This document shows, one piece after another, positions 20,022 to 28,665 of a DNA stretch of 64,000 bases. The translations under genes and the position numbers were made by a program. The notes below the pieces were generated by a model. It was not told the DNA's origin and did no database searches. It was given only the letters and a program-made list of their open reading frames with translations. This stretch comes from Ensifer sp. LCM 4579 (GTDB lineage: Bacteria > Pseudomonadota > Alphaproteobacteria > Rhizobiales > Rhizobiaceae): assembly GCF_001854885.1 (NCBI RefSeq), contig NZ_MDDV01000004.1, forward strand, positions 124,001 to 188,000, given 5' to 3'. Position 1 is the first letter of the stretch. Each line of letters starts with the position of its first letter.

Positions 20022-21329
20022 ATGATCCCCCGTTATTCCCGGCCGGAAATGGTGGCCATCTGGTCGCCGGAAACGAAGTTCCGCATCTGGTTCGAGATCG
20101 AGGCACACGCCTGCGATGCCCTGGCCGAGATCGGCGTTGTCCCCAAGGAGGCGGCAAAGACGATCTGGGAAAAGGGCGGAGCCGCGACCTTCGACGTCGC
20201 GCGCATCGACGAAATCGAAGCGGTCACCAAGCACGACGTCATCGCCTTCCTGACGCATCTCGCCGAATTTGTCGGCCATGACAGCCGCTTTGTGCACCAG
20301 GGCATGACCTCCTCCGACGTTCTCGACACCTGCTTCAACGTGCAGCTCGTCCGCGCCACGGATATCCTGCTTGCCGATATGGACAAGCTGCTCGAGGCGC
20401 TGAAACGTCGCGCCTTCGAGCACAAGGATACGGTAACGATCGGCCGCTCGCACGGCATCCATGCGGAGCCGACGACCTTCGGCGTCAAGCTCGCCCTCGC
20501 CTATGCGGAGTTCGACCGCTGCAGGGATCGGCTGCGCGCCGCCCGCGAGGAAATCGCCACCTGCGCCATTTCCGGCGCCGTCGGCACCTTCGCCAACATC
20601 GACCCGCGCGTCGAGGAACATGTCGCAAAGGCGCTCGGCCTGAAGCCGGAGCCGGTCTCGACGCAAGTGATCCCGCGCGATCGCCACGCGATGTATTTTG
20701 CCACGCTCGGCGTCATCGCTTCGTCGATCGAGCGCCTGGCAACAGAAATCCGCCACCTGCAGCGCACCGAGGTACTGGAGGCGGAGGAATATTTCTCGCC
20801 GGGCCAGAAAGGCTCTTCGGCGATGCCGCACAAGCGCAACCCAGTGCTGACGGAAAACCTGACCGGCCTTTCCCGCATGGTCCGTGCCTTCGTCGTGCCG
20901 GCCATGGAGAACGTTGCGCTCTGGCATGAACGCGACATCTCCCACTCTTCGGTGGAACGCATGATCGGACCGGACGCAACCGTGACGCTCGATTTCGCGC
21001 TCGCCCGCCTGACCGGCGTCGTCGACAAGCTGGTCGTCTATCCCGAGAACATGATGAAGAATCTCGACAAGTTCCGCGGACTTGTTCATTCACAGCGTGT
21101 GCTGCTCGCCCTCACGCAGGCCGGGGTTTCGCGCGAAGATGCCTATCGCCTCGTCCAGCGCAATGCCATGAAGGTGTGGGAACAGGGCAAGGACTTCCTT
21201 GAGGAACTGCTTGCCGACACGGAAGTGCGCGCGGCTCTCTCCGAGGAAGCCATCCGCGAGAAGTTCGACCTCGGCTATCACACCAAACACGTCGATACCA
21301 TCTTCCGCCGGGTTTTCGGCACGTCCTGA
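20022..21329 (+). CDS. purB: Adenylosuccinate lyase
   Basis: The 435-residue enzyme carries out two purine steps: SAICAR to AICAR and adenylosuccinate to AMP, each releasing fumarate. The fumarase/aspartase superfamily signature is GSSAMPHKRNP at about residue 265, and QGMTSSDVLDTC holds conserved active-site residues. The start is ATG 20022 (MIPRYSRPEM), the family-typical N-terminus. A strong intrinsic terminator follows at 21353. Confidence 0.97.
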   Translation: MIPRYSRPEMVAIWSPETKFRIWFEIEAHACDALAEIGVVPKEAAKTIWEKGGAATFDVARIDEIEAVTKHDVIAFLTHLAEFVGHDSRFVHQGMTSSDVLDTCFNVQLVRATDILLADMDKLLEALKRRAFEHKDTVTIGRSHGIHAEPTTFGVKLALAYAEFDRCRDRLRAAREEIATCAISGAVGTFANIDPRVEEHVAKALGLKPEPVSTQVIPRDRHAMYFATLGVIASSIERLATEIRHLQRTEVLEAEEYFSPGQKGSSAMPHKRNPVLTENLTGLSRMVRAFVVPAMENVALWHERDISHSSVERMIGPDATVTLDFALARLTGVVDKLVVYPENMMKNLDKFRGLVHSQRVLLALTQAGVSREDAYRLVQRNAMKVWEQGKDFLEELLADTEVRAALSEEAIREKFDLGYHTKHVDTIFRRVFGTS

Positions 21330-21352
21330 TAGCGCCACGCGCGACGGTACAG

Positions 21353-21396
21353 ATCGCCCGTATTTGAGCACTTTCCTCAAATGCGGGCGATTCTTT
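21353..21396 (+). terminator. Rho-independent terminator after purB
   Basis: A 16-bp stem (ATCGCCCGTATTTGAG with CTCAAATGCGGGCGAT, one G-T pair) closes a 7-base loop and is followed by TCTTTT. It lies 23 bases after the purB stop. Confidence 0.9.
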
Positions 21397-21460
21397 TAGC
21401 AGGATATTCAATCACCACGTGAAAAACTTGAAGCCTGTCCGTCCAAGCTTCGAGGTGCCC

Positions 21461-21781
21461 ATGGCTCTTAGGGATAATGTTCGGCGCGTGTCCCCGCGCG
21501 ATCACACACAGATAACCGGAAAAGTCACGTGCAAGACCGGATGGACGAACGGCATCGTGAAAGACCTGTCCGCCCAGGGTATCTGCTTCCAGCTTCTGTT
21601 CGACATCGGCGTTTGCACCGGTCAGGAGGTGACGATCGAGAGCGATGAGCTCGGTCGCCTGACTGGCATCGTGCGCTGGTGCCGCGGCGACAAGATCGGG
21701 GTGAAGCTCAACCTGTCCTCGAACACGGCTGCGCAAATCTCGTCCTATTACAAGTATTTCCGTGGCGAGGAGATGCGGTGA
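21461..21781 (+). CDS. PilZ domain protein
   Basis: The small protein (106 residues) has both PilZ c-di-GMP-binding motifs: RxxxR as RVSPR near the N-terminus and DLSAQG about 22 residues later. It is thus a likely cyclic-di-GMP receptor. GAGG lies 5 bases before ATG 21461, which favours this start over the in-frame GTG 21419 just upstream. A single-domain protein of this size usually acts through a protein partner, not identified here. Confidence 0.82.
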   Translation: MALRDNVRRVSPRDHTQITGKVTCKTGWTNGIVKDLSAQGICFQLLFDIGVCTGQEVTIESDELGRLTGIVRWCRGDKIGVKLNLSSNTAAQISSYYKYFRGEEMR

Positions 21782-21816
21782 CCGGCCTCATATGAGCCCG
21801 GCCACCCTTTTCACCC

Positions 21817-22626
21817 TCATCGCGCCGGTCGGGCCGGCTCGACCAGCTTGCGATAAAGGTGCCATGTGGCGTGGCCGAATATCGGCATGATAACGGCAAG
21901 TCCGACAAACACCGGGATGGATCCGATGAGCAGGCCTGCGGCGATGATCAGGCCCCAGGTCGCCACGGGAATGGGGTTGGCAAGCGTCGCCCGGACCGAG
22001 GTCTCAATCGCCGCCAGAGCTCCGACGTCCCGGTCGAGCAAGAGCGGGAAGGTGACGAGGCTGATCGCGAGCACGATCACCGCGAACACGAATCCGACGG
22101 TATTGCCGACGATGATCAGAGTCCGGCCTTCTTCCGTTCCGACGATATTGTTCCAGAACTCGCCGATCGTCGCGGGAGGCGTCGGGCCGAAAATCGTAAT
22201 GTAAAGCGCCTGGGCGACAAGCAACCAGATGACAAATATGACAAACAAAAGCCCCGCGACAGCCAGGATGGAGGGAATTGCGGGGTGGCGATGCAAACGC
22301 ATGGCATGCGGCCATCGCGCATCCATGCCGAGCTCGCGGCGCCGGCTGATCTCATAAAGAGCAATCGCCGCAACGGGCCCGATGAGGGCGAAGCCGGAGG
22401 CCAGCGGGTAGAGCAAGGGCAGCATGTTGGCGCCCGCGCTCCAGGTCATCAGGACAACGCCGGCAACCGGGTAGATGAGACATAAAAATACATAATGCGA
22501 CGGCTTCTCGCGGAAATCCTCGAGGCCGAGACGCAGAGCGTCGAATACATCTGCAATGCCAATCTTTCGTATCTCGGGACGGACGACGTCCGCGTTCGAT
22601 CCCGAGAGGACATGGAAGGTTGTCAT
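21817..22626 (-). CDS. DUF2189 membrane protein
   Basis: The 269-residue integral membrane protein has about six hydrophobic segments and matches DUF2189 (IGIADVFDALRLGLEDF; PLLYPLASGFALIGPVAAIALYE). The function is unknown. It is convergent with the PilZ gene and divergent from the hydrolase gene. The family is frequent in Rhizobiales, sometimes near respiratory genes; no such link is seen here. Confidence 0.82.
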   Translation of the reverse strand: MTTFHVLSGSNADVVRPEIRKIGIADVFDALRLGLEDFREKPSHYVFLCLIYPVAGVVLMTWSAGANMLPLLYPLASGFALIGPVAAIALYEISRRRELGMDARWPHAMRLHRHPAIPSILAVAGLLFVIFVIWLLVAQALYITIFGPTPPATIGEFWNNIVGTEEGRTLIIVGNTVGFVFAVIVLAISLVTFPLLLDRDVGALAAIETSVRATLANPIPVATWGLIIAAGLLIGSIPVFVGLAVIMPIFGHATWHLYRKLVEPARPAR

Positions 22627-22790
22627 GGCTCACACTCCTCAACGAACCAGAGCGGCCACGGACTCACGGACAGCGACATAAAAAACGGGCCGCTGCCGAG
22701 CGCGACCGCCGATTCCGATTATACAGAAAATGCGTGCCCTGTCGCCTGCGCCTTGACTTCGGCGCCTTTCATCGCCAAATCGCGGCCATC

Positions 22791-23345
22791 ATGAAGGTTT
22801 CAGGCGCGCATATCCTCATCGTTCCGGGCTACACCAACTCCGGTCCCGACCATTGGCAGAGCCGCTGGGAGCGCAAGCTCTCGACAGCGCGCCGCGTGGT
22901 TCAGGCAGAGTGGTCGAAGCCCGTCAGGGAGGACTGGGTTGACCGCATGGTCGACGCGGTCAACGCCGCGACGAAACCGGTGGTGATCATCGCCCACTCG
23001 CTCGGCGTCCCGACGGCGGTCCATGCGCTTCCGCATTGCAAGCGGAAAATCGCCGGCGCCTTTCTGGTCGCGCCGCCGGAGGTAGCCAATCCGAAGGTCC
23101 GCCCGAAGCACTTCATGACCTTCGGGCCCTACCCGCGCGATCCATTGCCGTTCCCCTCGCTGATGATCGCCAGCCGCAACGATCCGTTCGGCTCCTACGA
23201 CCACGCCGGCGACATCGCCAACGCCTGGGGCTCGCTGCTGATCGACGCCGGCGAGGCGGGCCATATCAACACGGAGTCCGGCCATGGCCCGTGGCCGGAA
23301 GGATCCATGGTCTTCGCCCAGTTCCTAAGCCGCCTGCAGGCCTGA
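22791..23345 (+). CDS. RBBP9/YdeN family serine hydrolase
   Basis: The 184-residue alpha/beta hydrolase matches the RBBP9/YdeN family: ILIVPGYTNSGPDHWQSRWE at the start, nucleophile Ser in IIAHSLGVP, and catalytic His in SGHGPWPEG. The Asp is in ASRNDPFGSY. The substrate is unknown. ATG 22791 gives the standard family length; the longer frame upstream adds unrelated residues. Confidence 0.87.
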   Translation: MKVSGAHILIVPGYTNSGPDHWQSRWERKLSTARRVVQAEWSKPVREDWVDRMVDAVNAATKPVVIIAHSLGVPTAVHALPHCKRKIAGAFLVAPPEVANPKVRPKHFMTFGPYPRDPLPFPSLMIASRNDPFGSYDHAGDIANAWGSLLIDAGEAGHINTESGHGPWPEGSMVFAQFLSRLQA

Positions 23346-23378
23346 TAACGGGCTGCGACCGCGACCGCGCCCACGATT

Positions 23379-23903
23379 TCAAGCGCGTTTTGAGCGCAGT
23401 CTGACCTCGAGCGGCGGACCATTGCGGATGGTCTGGTAGACGACGCAATAGCGTTCCGTCAGCTTCAGGAGTTGATCGAGCTTCTCCTGCGGTGCCTCCG
23501 TTTCGAGGTCAAAGAAAAGACGGATTTGCGCAAAACCGACGGGCGCGTCCTTGTCGACGCCCAACGTGCCGCGAAAGTCGAGGTCCCCTTCGGCCGAAAT
23601 CGTGCCGGACTTCAGCGGGATCTCGAGCCCCGTCGCCACCGCCATCAAGGTAACTCCGGCGCAGGCGACGAGCGCCTCCAGCAGCATGTCACCCGAGCAG
23701 AGTTCGAGACCGGTCCCGCCCGTTGCCGGATGGAGGCCCGCCACCGCGAGCGCGCGGCCGGTTTCGACCTTGCAGGCGATGTTCTGGTCATCGAGCCTGC
23801 CATTCGCACGAAGCGTGACGTATGCCGCTTCGGGATTGGATCTGTAGCGGTCCTTGATCGGCGCCTGTCTGGCGCGCAGCGCGGCGGCATCCATCGTCAT
23901 CAT
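23379..23903 (-). CDS. OsmC family peroxide-reducing protein
   Basis: The 174-residue protein matches the OsmC/Ohr superfamily. The two redox cysteines appear in LVACAGVTLMA and ERYCVVYQT. Members reduce organic or inorganic peroxides. A GGAGGAG site precedes ATG 23903. It ends head-on with the RBBP9-type gene. Confidence 0.87.
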   Translation of the reverse strand: MMTMDAAALRARQAPIKDRYRSNPEAAYVTLRANGRLDDQNIACKVETGRALAVAGLHPATGGTGLELCSGDMLLEALVACAGVTLMAVATGLEIPLKSGTISAEGDLDFRGTLGVDKDAPVGFAQIRLFFDLETEAPQEKLDQLLKLTERYCVVYQTIRNGPPLEVRLRSKRA

Positions 23904-23941
23904 GCTCCTCCGTTGTCACTAACAGCGTCTGGCGCGTCGGT

Positions 23942-24027
23942 CCGATAACCGTACCCGATTTTCTGAAAGCGCGATGCGCAAACTCAAAACACTTTGCGCG
24001 TCCGATCACACACACGGCGCTCCAACA
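23942..24027. repeat. RIME-like repeat copy (module C plus partial module A)
   Basis: The segment TACCCGATTTTCTGAAAGCGCGATGCGCA... followed by CTTTGCGCGTCCGATCACAC and GGCGCTCC matches, with changes, the element at 31095-31190. It lies upstream of the OsmC gene and downstream of the histidine kinase stop, where it cannot be coding. It is the most decayed copy of the family. Confidence 0.55.
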
Positions 24028-24126
24028 GTGCCGCCAGCAACGAAACTCCGCAATGGGTCGACGCCCCTTGGTCGCGGATCCAGAGGATCTAACTTCTTTA
24101 GGGAGAGGGCATTACGCTACGTCAGT

Positions 24127-25374
24127 TCATCTTTGGGCGGACCGATGCGCCGGAAGCGTTACGATGAAGCAGGCGCCACCGTCCGGCGGAGCTTCGTGGC
24201 GCACCGTGCCGCCGTGGCGCTCGGCAATTTGGCGCACCAGCGCCAGCCCCAAGCCCCAGCCGCCCGCCGCCTCGCTGCGCCCCGAGGGGCGATAGAACGG
24301 CTCGAACAGGCGGGCGCTCTCGCCATCCGCGATGCCCGGGCCGTGGTCGCGGACCCTCAGCTCGACCTGACTGTCGGCGAGCGAAACGGTGGCCGTAACC
24401 GGTGGCCTGCCGTGGCGCAACGCGTTCTGCATCAGGTTGCGCGCGAGCCTTTGGAGCAGGCGGACGTCGCCTGAGACGGTTGCGGGTGCGCCGGAAACGT
24501 CGACCCCGTTGCGGGCCCCTTCTTCGGAGACCAGGGCGAGGAAGTCGACCGCCTCCTGAGCGTCGAGAGTCTCGACATGGTCGAGCCTGCTCGCCATGAG
24601 GATTTCCTCGACCAGCGTGTCCAGTTCGGCAAGGTTGCGGACGATCTCTTCCTTGCGGTTGCCGTCCGGCGCCTGCTCATAGAGGTCGATTGCCATGCGC
24701 AGGCGCGCAAGCGGCGAGCGCAATTCATGGCTGGCATTGGCGAGCAGAGCGCGATGGGACTTGATCAGCCGCTCCACGTGATCGGCGGCCTTGTTGAAGC
24801 TTCTGGCCACCGCGGCGACTTCGTCGCGCCCCTGCGCCGGCACGCGGGTCACGAAATCGCCCCTGCCCCAGGCATCCACGCCCGCGCGCAACCGCTCGAG
24901 CCTTCGCGTCAGGTGACGCACCACCGGATAGGCGGCGAGGCCGATGACGCCGGCGATCAACGCCAGATAGGCGAGCGGATTGCGGCCGACCGGACGGAAA
25001 GGCCGCTCCATGCGTGCAGCGACTGCGCGTCCGTCTGGCAATTCGGTCACCATGGTGCCCCTGTCATGGCGCCACGGCCCCTTGGCAATATCGCGTGGAA
25101 GCGGCCGACCGGCGCTCGCAATCAGCCTGCCGTGCCGATCATAGACCGCTATGTCGGCGTCGAAGGCCCGTGAAAACCGCTCCAATGTCGCTTCGACCGA
25201 GTGCCGGTCCAGGTCGGGCGGGATCAGCGCGGTGATGAACCGCGCCCGTTGGCTCTGCCAGCCCGAATCCTCTTCGCCCCGCCCCAGCCACACGAAGGCC
25301 GCGCTGGCGACGGCGACCGCTGCAAGGCTTGCCAGCAGCGTCAGGTAGATTTTCAGGAACAGCCGGCTGCGCAT
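24127..25374 (-). CDS. Envelope-stress type sensor histidine kinase
   Basis: The 415-residue kinase has two membrane segments (about residues 8-30 and 135-152) flanking a periplasmic sensor. A HAMP linker (~153-205) follows, then the H-box NASHELRSPL with His216, the N-box NLMQNALRHG, and G-boxes DHGPGI and GWGLGLALV. It phosphorylates the OmpR-type regulator encoded just upstream. The gene order regulator-kinase next to a Spy/CpxP-like gene recalls CpxRA-CpxP, so the signal may be envelope or metal stress (inference). Confidence 0.9.
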   Translation of the reverse strand: MRSRLFLKIYLTLLASLAAVAVASAAFVWLGRGEEDSGWQSQRARFITALIPPDLDRHSVEATLERFSRAFDADIAVYDRHGRLIASAGRPLPRDIAKGPWRHDRGTMVTELPDGRAVAARMERPFRPVGRNPLAYLALIAGVIGLAAYPVVRHLTRRLERLRAGVDAWGRGDFVTRVPAQGRDEVAAVARSFNKAADHVERLIKSHRALLANASHELRSPLARLRMAIDLYEQAPDGNRKEEIVRNLAELDTLVEEILMASRLDHVETLDAQEAVDFLALVSEEGARNGVDVSGAPATVSGDVRLLQRLARNLMQNALRHGRPPVTATVSLADSQVELRVRDHGPGIADGESARLFEPFYRPSGRSEAAGGWGLGLALVRQIAERHGGTVRHEAPPDGGACFIVTLPAHRSAQR

Positions 25375-25393
25375 GGCTTCAGGTCTCTGTTTT

Positions 25394-25441
25394 GATGCAC
25401 GTTATGCCAAAACCGCTGCACATTCTTGGGCGGCATGCATC
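25394..25441. repeat. Small palindromic repeat (module D) overlapping the regulator stop
   Basis: Arms GATGCACGTTATGCCAA and TTGGGCGGCATGCATC flank AACCGCTGCACATTC. This pattern is a recurrent rhizobial intergenic palindrome. It fills most of the 65-bp gap between the regulator and kinase genes and includes two of the three bases of the regulator's stop codon (25440-25442). Confidence 0.6.
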
Positions 25442-26138
25442 ACCTTTCGTCGTCCTGGAAGCGGGCGAACACATAGCCGGCGCCGCGCACGGTGATGATG
25501 CGCCTCGGATGCTTGGGGTCGCTCTCGATGGCCGACCGGATGCGCGAGATATGGACGTCTATCGAGCGATCGAAGGCCTCCATTTCCTCGCCCTTCACCG
25601 CATCCAGAAGCTGTTCGCGCGACAGCGTGCGGCCGGCATTTTCGGCAAGCGCCAGAAGCAGGTCGAACTGGTAGCTCGTCAGCACACAGTTGCCACCGTC
25701 GATTCTGACCGAGCGGGATCCAGGATCGATCTCGAGCCGGCCGAAGCGCAATATCCGCGAAACCGCCGAGCCGCCATTGCGGCGGCGCAGGATCGCCTTC
25801 AACCGCGCCAGCAGTTCGCGCGGATTGAAGGGCTTGGGCAGATAATCGTCGGCCCCGAGTTCCAGTCCGACGATGCGATCTGTCTCTTCGCCTTTGGCCG
25901 TGAGCATCAGGATCGGAACGTCGGAGACCGCACGCATGCGCCGGCAGCTCTCGAAGCCGTCAAGGTCCGGCAGCATGACGTCGAGGATGATCGCGTCCGG
26001 CGCAAGGCGTCCGAGCTCCGCAAGCCCCGCCATAGCCGTTGCCGCAGTGTGCACGGTATAGCCATTTCCCGAGAGATAGTCGGAGAGCATGGCGGACAGG
26101 CGCGTGTCGTCGTCTACAATCAGGACCCGTTCCGCCAT
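25440..26138 (-). CDS. OmpR/PhoB-type response regulator
   Basis: The 232-residue regulator has a receiver domain with phospho-acceptor Asp53 (AIILDVMLPDLDG), acidic pocket IVDDD, and Lys in YLPKPF. A winged-helix output domain follows at about 130-225 (RSIDVHISRIRSAIE; ITVRGAGYVF). It is the partner of the kinase immediately downstream. It probably controls the adjacent Spy/CpxP-like gene 52 bases upstream, on the same strand (inference). Confidence 0.92.
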   Translation of the reverse strand: MAERVLIVDDDTRLSAMLSDYLSGNGYTVHTAATAMAGLAELGRLAPDAIILDVMLPDLDGFESCRRMRAVSDVPILMLTAKGEETDRIVGLELGADDYLPKPFNPRELLARLKAILRRRNGGSAVSRILRFGRLEIDPGSRSVRIDGGNCVLTSYQFDLLLALAENAGRTLSREQLLDAVKGEEMEAFDRSIDVHISRIRSAIESDPKHPRRIITVRGAGYVFARFQDDER

Positions 26139-26190
26139 TTCTCATGCTCCGTTCAGTCGCCCGGGCGACTCAAGTCTAACGCAACAGGTA

Positions 26191-26733
26191 TTACCACCGG
26201 CCGCGGCCCCTGCGCTCCTTCAAATGCTCGGCGAGTTTGGCGCGCTGCTCCGGTGTCAACACCTCGGCAGCATCGAGGAGCGCAGTCGTCATCTTGCGCG
26301 AGGCTTCGTCGATGGCCGCCACGCGCTCGCTGCGCAGCTTCTCGGCGGCAGCGCGGTCGAGGGTCGGCGCGCCGAGAAGATCGATAACCTCTTCGCGCGT
26401 CTCGCGGAAGTCCCTGAAGGTCGGCCTGATCTCGGCGCGAGCCTTGTCGATGATGTCCCAAAGCTTGTCTTCCTGCTCGGGCGTCGCATCGAGTTCGTCA
26501 AGCACGGAGCCGATCCGGTGTTCCATGAAGCCACCTCCCATATGCGCATGCATCATATGGCCGCCGAACCGGCCCATGCCGAAGCCGAAATCGTCGCTGC
26601 GAGCAGCGGCATATCCAACCGCGCCGACAACGGCGACGGCGGCAAGCCCGCCGATCGCCGCGCGCCGCCCCCATCCTTTCGAAACCGGATCGCCGCCGGT
26701 CGGGCCCGACAGGTTGTTGTCCTCGTTTGCCAT
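26191..26733 (-). CDS. Spy/CpxP-like periplasmic metal-resistance protein
   Basis: The 180-residue protein has an N-terminal RR-containing membrane segment (about residues 22-45). A His/Met-rich stretch follows (FGGHMMHAHMGGGFMEHRI), then a helical Spy/CpxP/heavy-metal resistance domain with TPEQEDKLWDIID and LTPEQRAKLAEHLKER, i.e. two LTxxQ-like motifs. Such proteins act as periplasmic chaperones or feedback sensors. AGGAG precedes ATG 26733. It heads an operon with the regulator and kinase, consistent with CpxP-like feedback. The His/Met cluster suggests copper or similar metal binding. Confidence 0.8.
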   Translation of the reverse strand: MANEDNNLSGPTGGDPVSKGWGRRAAIGGLAAVAVVGAVGYAAARSDDFGFGMGRFGGHMMHAHMGGGFMEHRIGSVLDELDATPEQEDKLWDIIDKARAEIRPTFRDFRETREEVIDLLGAPTLDRAAAEKLRSERVAAIDEASRKMTTALLDAAEVLTPEQRAKLAEHLKERRGRGRW

Positions 26734-27134
26734 GGTCAGTCTCCTTTGACTCCGCAGCACCTGCTGCGATGGCGGAAAACTAACGCGCCAACGTTTCGAG
26801 CCTTCCGGGCGAATGTGAAGAAATGTAAAGCCGTGGCGCGTTTCTATGCGGGTCTGCGCCGAAGAATGGTGTCCGCAGCCAGTCGACGAGTGCCGGCTCA
26901 GCAGCGATAAGCTTGCCGTATTCACCCGCGATCTGCCCCCGAGTTCAGAAAGCACTACGCGTAGTTTCAGGCGTTGAAGACGCTCTCCCTTGCCTTGAGC
27001 TTATCGGTCGATGATCTCATCTCGCTTGAACTCGAATGTTGCAAGGAACATCGACGGCTGCTGTCGGTTCGGGGAAGAACCGGAGAACATGGGCGACGCA
27101 TATTGCGCCTCTGCCGAACGCGGGGAGGACAGAC
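26734..27134. other. Divergent 400-bp regulatory region, no gene seen
   Basis: This gap separates the Spy-like gene from the cytochrome c gene on the other strand. It must hold promoters for both arms of the stress block. No confident operator was found by eye. Open frames in it lack ribosome sites and recognisable products. Confidence 0.5.
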
Positions 27135-27731
27135 ATGAACAAGCACCCGGCCATTCTTGGAGCGGTCGGCGGGATCGTCGGCACCATCCTGGCGGGCATC
27201 GCCATATGGTTGATCGTCGTCTACACGGGGGCCTACAATGTCGCCGCCTCCGATCAGCATTTCGACGCCGTGCGCTGGACCTTCGACACCACCCTGCACC
27301 GTTCCGTGGCCGCCCGCGCCGGCGGCACGGGTCTCCCCGAAAATCCACCCGAGAGCTTTGTTGCCGAGGGCGCCGGGCACTATGCGGAGAGCTGCGTCCA
27401 TTGCCACGGCGCGCCGGGCCGGGAACCCGACGAATGGTCCAGGGGAATGCAGCCCCTGCCGCCGCACCTTACGGAGGCTGCCACGGAATGGACGGGAGAG
27501 GAAATCCACTGGATCGTCTCCAACGGCATTAAATCGACGGGTATGCCGGCCTACGGCGAGCATCACTCCGCCGAGGAGATCAACGCAATCGCAACCTTCG
27601 TCGCGGCTCTTCCCGGGCTGACCGCCGACGATTACGCGAGACTCGCTGGTGCCGCTCAACGACATGCGGAAGAGACGCCTTCATCTGCCGCGGACCATGG
27701 GCACAACGGCTCGCCAGTCGCAGAGCCATAA
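27135..27731 (+). CDS. Membrane-anchored c-type cytochrome
   Basis: The 198-residue protein has one uncleaved N-terminal membrane segment (about residues 6-30) and one haem c site, CVHCH at 87-91. A likely axial Met lies in GIKSTGMPAYG. The tail is rich in His/Ala. It would be an inner-membrane, periplasm-facing electron carrier. GGGGAGGAC precedes ATG 27135. A DUF305 gene follows at 35 bases, so the two are probably cotranscribed. Confidence 0.87.
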   Translation: MNKHPAILGAVGGIVGTILAGIAIWLIVVYTGAYNVAASDQHFDAVRWTFDTTLHRSVAARAGGTGLPENPPESFVAEGAGHYAESCVHCHGAPGREPDEWSRGMQPLPPHLTEAATEWTGEEIHWIVSNGIKSTGMPAYGEHHSAEEINAIATFVAALPGLTADDYARLAGAAQRHAEETPSSAADHGHNGSPVAEP

Positions 27732-27766
27732 GGCGAATAGTCCATGCATAAGAACGGAAAGCACGC

Positions 27767-28627
27767 ATGTCCTACGTCCGCTTCGGCCTGATGATCCTCA
27801 CTTCCACGGTGTTGATGTTCGGCCTCATGTATCTCAACACCTATGCCTGGGAGCACGTCTTCTTCTCGGAAACTCGTATTTACATGGCGAGCCTGATGGG
27901 AGCGACGATGGCGGTCGTGATGCTCGCCTACATGCTGGGCATGTATTCCGACAAGCAGCTCAATGCTGCGATCTTCGCGGGAGCAGCGATCGTGTTTGCG
28001 CTTTCGCTGTGGCTGGTTCGCAGCCAGGCCACAGTCTCCGGAACGAGCTACCTGCGGGCGATGATCCCGCACCACTCGATCGCCATCATGACCTCCGAGC
28101 GTGCGCAGATCCGAGATCCGCGGGTGCGGAAACTCGCCGACGAGATCATCGAGGCGCAGCGCCGCGAGATCGCCGAAATGCGCTACCTCATCGCGGAAGC
28201 TTCCTCCGGCAATGAGGGGGATCGCATCTACAAGGACCCACCCGCCGAGCCGGGTACCGTCGAGGATGCTCTTTCGAACACTCTCATCAGCCAACTCGAC
28301 CTCGCGCCAATGCCGGAGGCGGAGGTTGACCGTGTACTCAAGGCGGACGCCCGCTGCACTTTCAACCGCAGTCCGGAGTCCGAGCCGATCCTCTGGGCCG
28401 CTCGGGACGGCAGCGGAGCGGCAGTAAAGTTGAATGGCGTCCTCGTCACCCTCGACACAGCGGGTGACCCGAAAACAGGCGCCGCCACGTTTTCCTCGCC
28501 CGGCACCGCCGTCACTATCCGGCCTCTCGGCGACGATGCCGACTGGCGCGCGGATGCGGAGCTTGTCTTTCAGCTCGATGGGGGACTTCTCGTCGGATAT
28601 CGGGGCTTTTATGCCTGCGGGAGCTGA
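27767..28627 (+). CDS. DUF305 membrane protein
   Basis: The 286-residue protein has three N-terminal membrane segments (about 6-24, 40-60, 67-84). A DUF305 domain follows, with MIPHHSIAIMTSERAQ at about 99-114 and a helix EIIEAQRREIAEM. A C-terminal beta-rich domain (~185-286) is not recognised. DUF305 proteins are ferritin-like, His-rich, and often sit in copper-resistance loci. Its neighbours here (cytochrome c, glutaredoxin-MauE) support a periplasmic redox or metal role (inference). Confidence 0.82.
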   Translation: MSYVRFGLMILTSTVLMFGLMYLNTYAWEHVFFSETRIYMASLMGATMAVVMLAYMLGMYSDKQLNAAIFAGAAIVFALSLWLVRSQATVSGTSYLRAMIPHHSIAIMTSERAQIRDPRVRKLADEIIEAQRREIAEMRYLIAEASSGNEGDRIYKDPPAEPGTVEDALSNTLISQLDLAPMPEAEVDRVLKADARCTFNRSPESEPILWAARDGSGAAVKLNGVLVTLDTAGDPKTGAATFSSPGTAVTIRPLGDDADWRADAELVFQLDGGLLVGYRGFYACGS

Positions 28628-28665
28628 TTGTCTGCGGACACCGCCACCGCGAAGGAGGCCAAGCC

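Noticed and set aside
26956-27134. CueR/HmrR-type metal operator before the cytochrome c gene
   Set aside because: A TTGAACTCGAATGTTGCAAG segment looked suggestive but lacks the required dyad and -35/-10 spacing.
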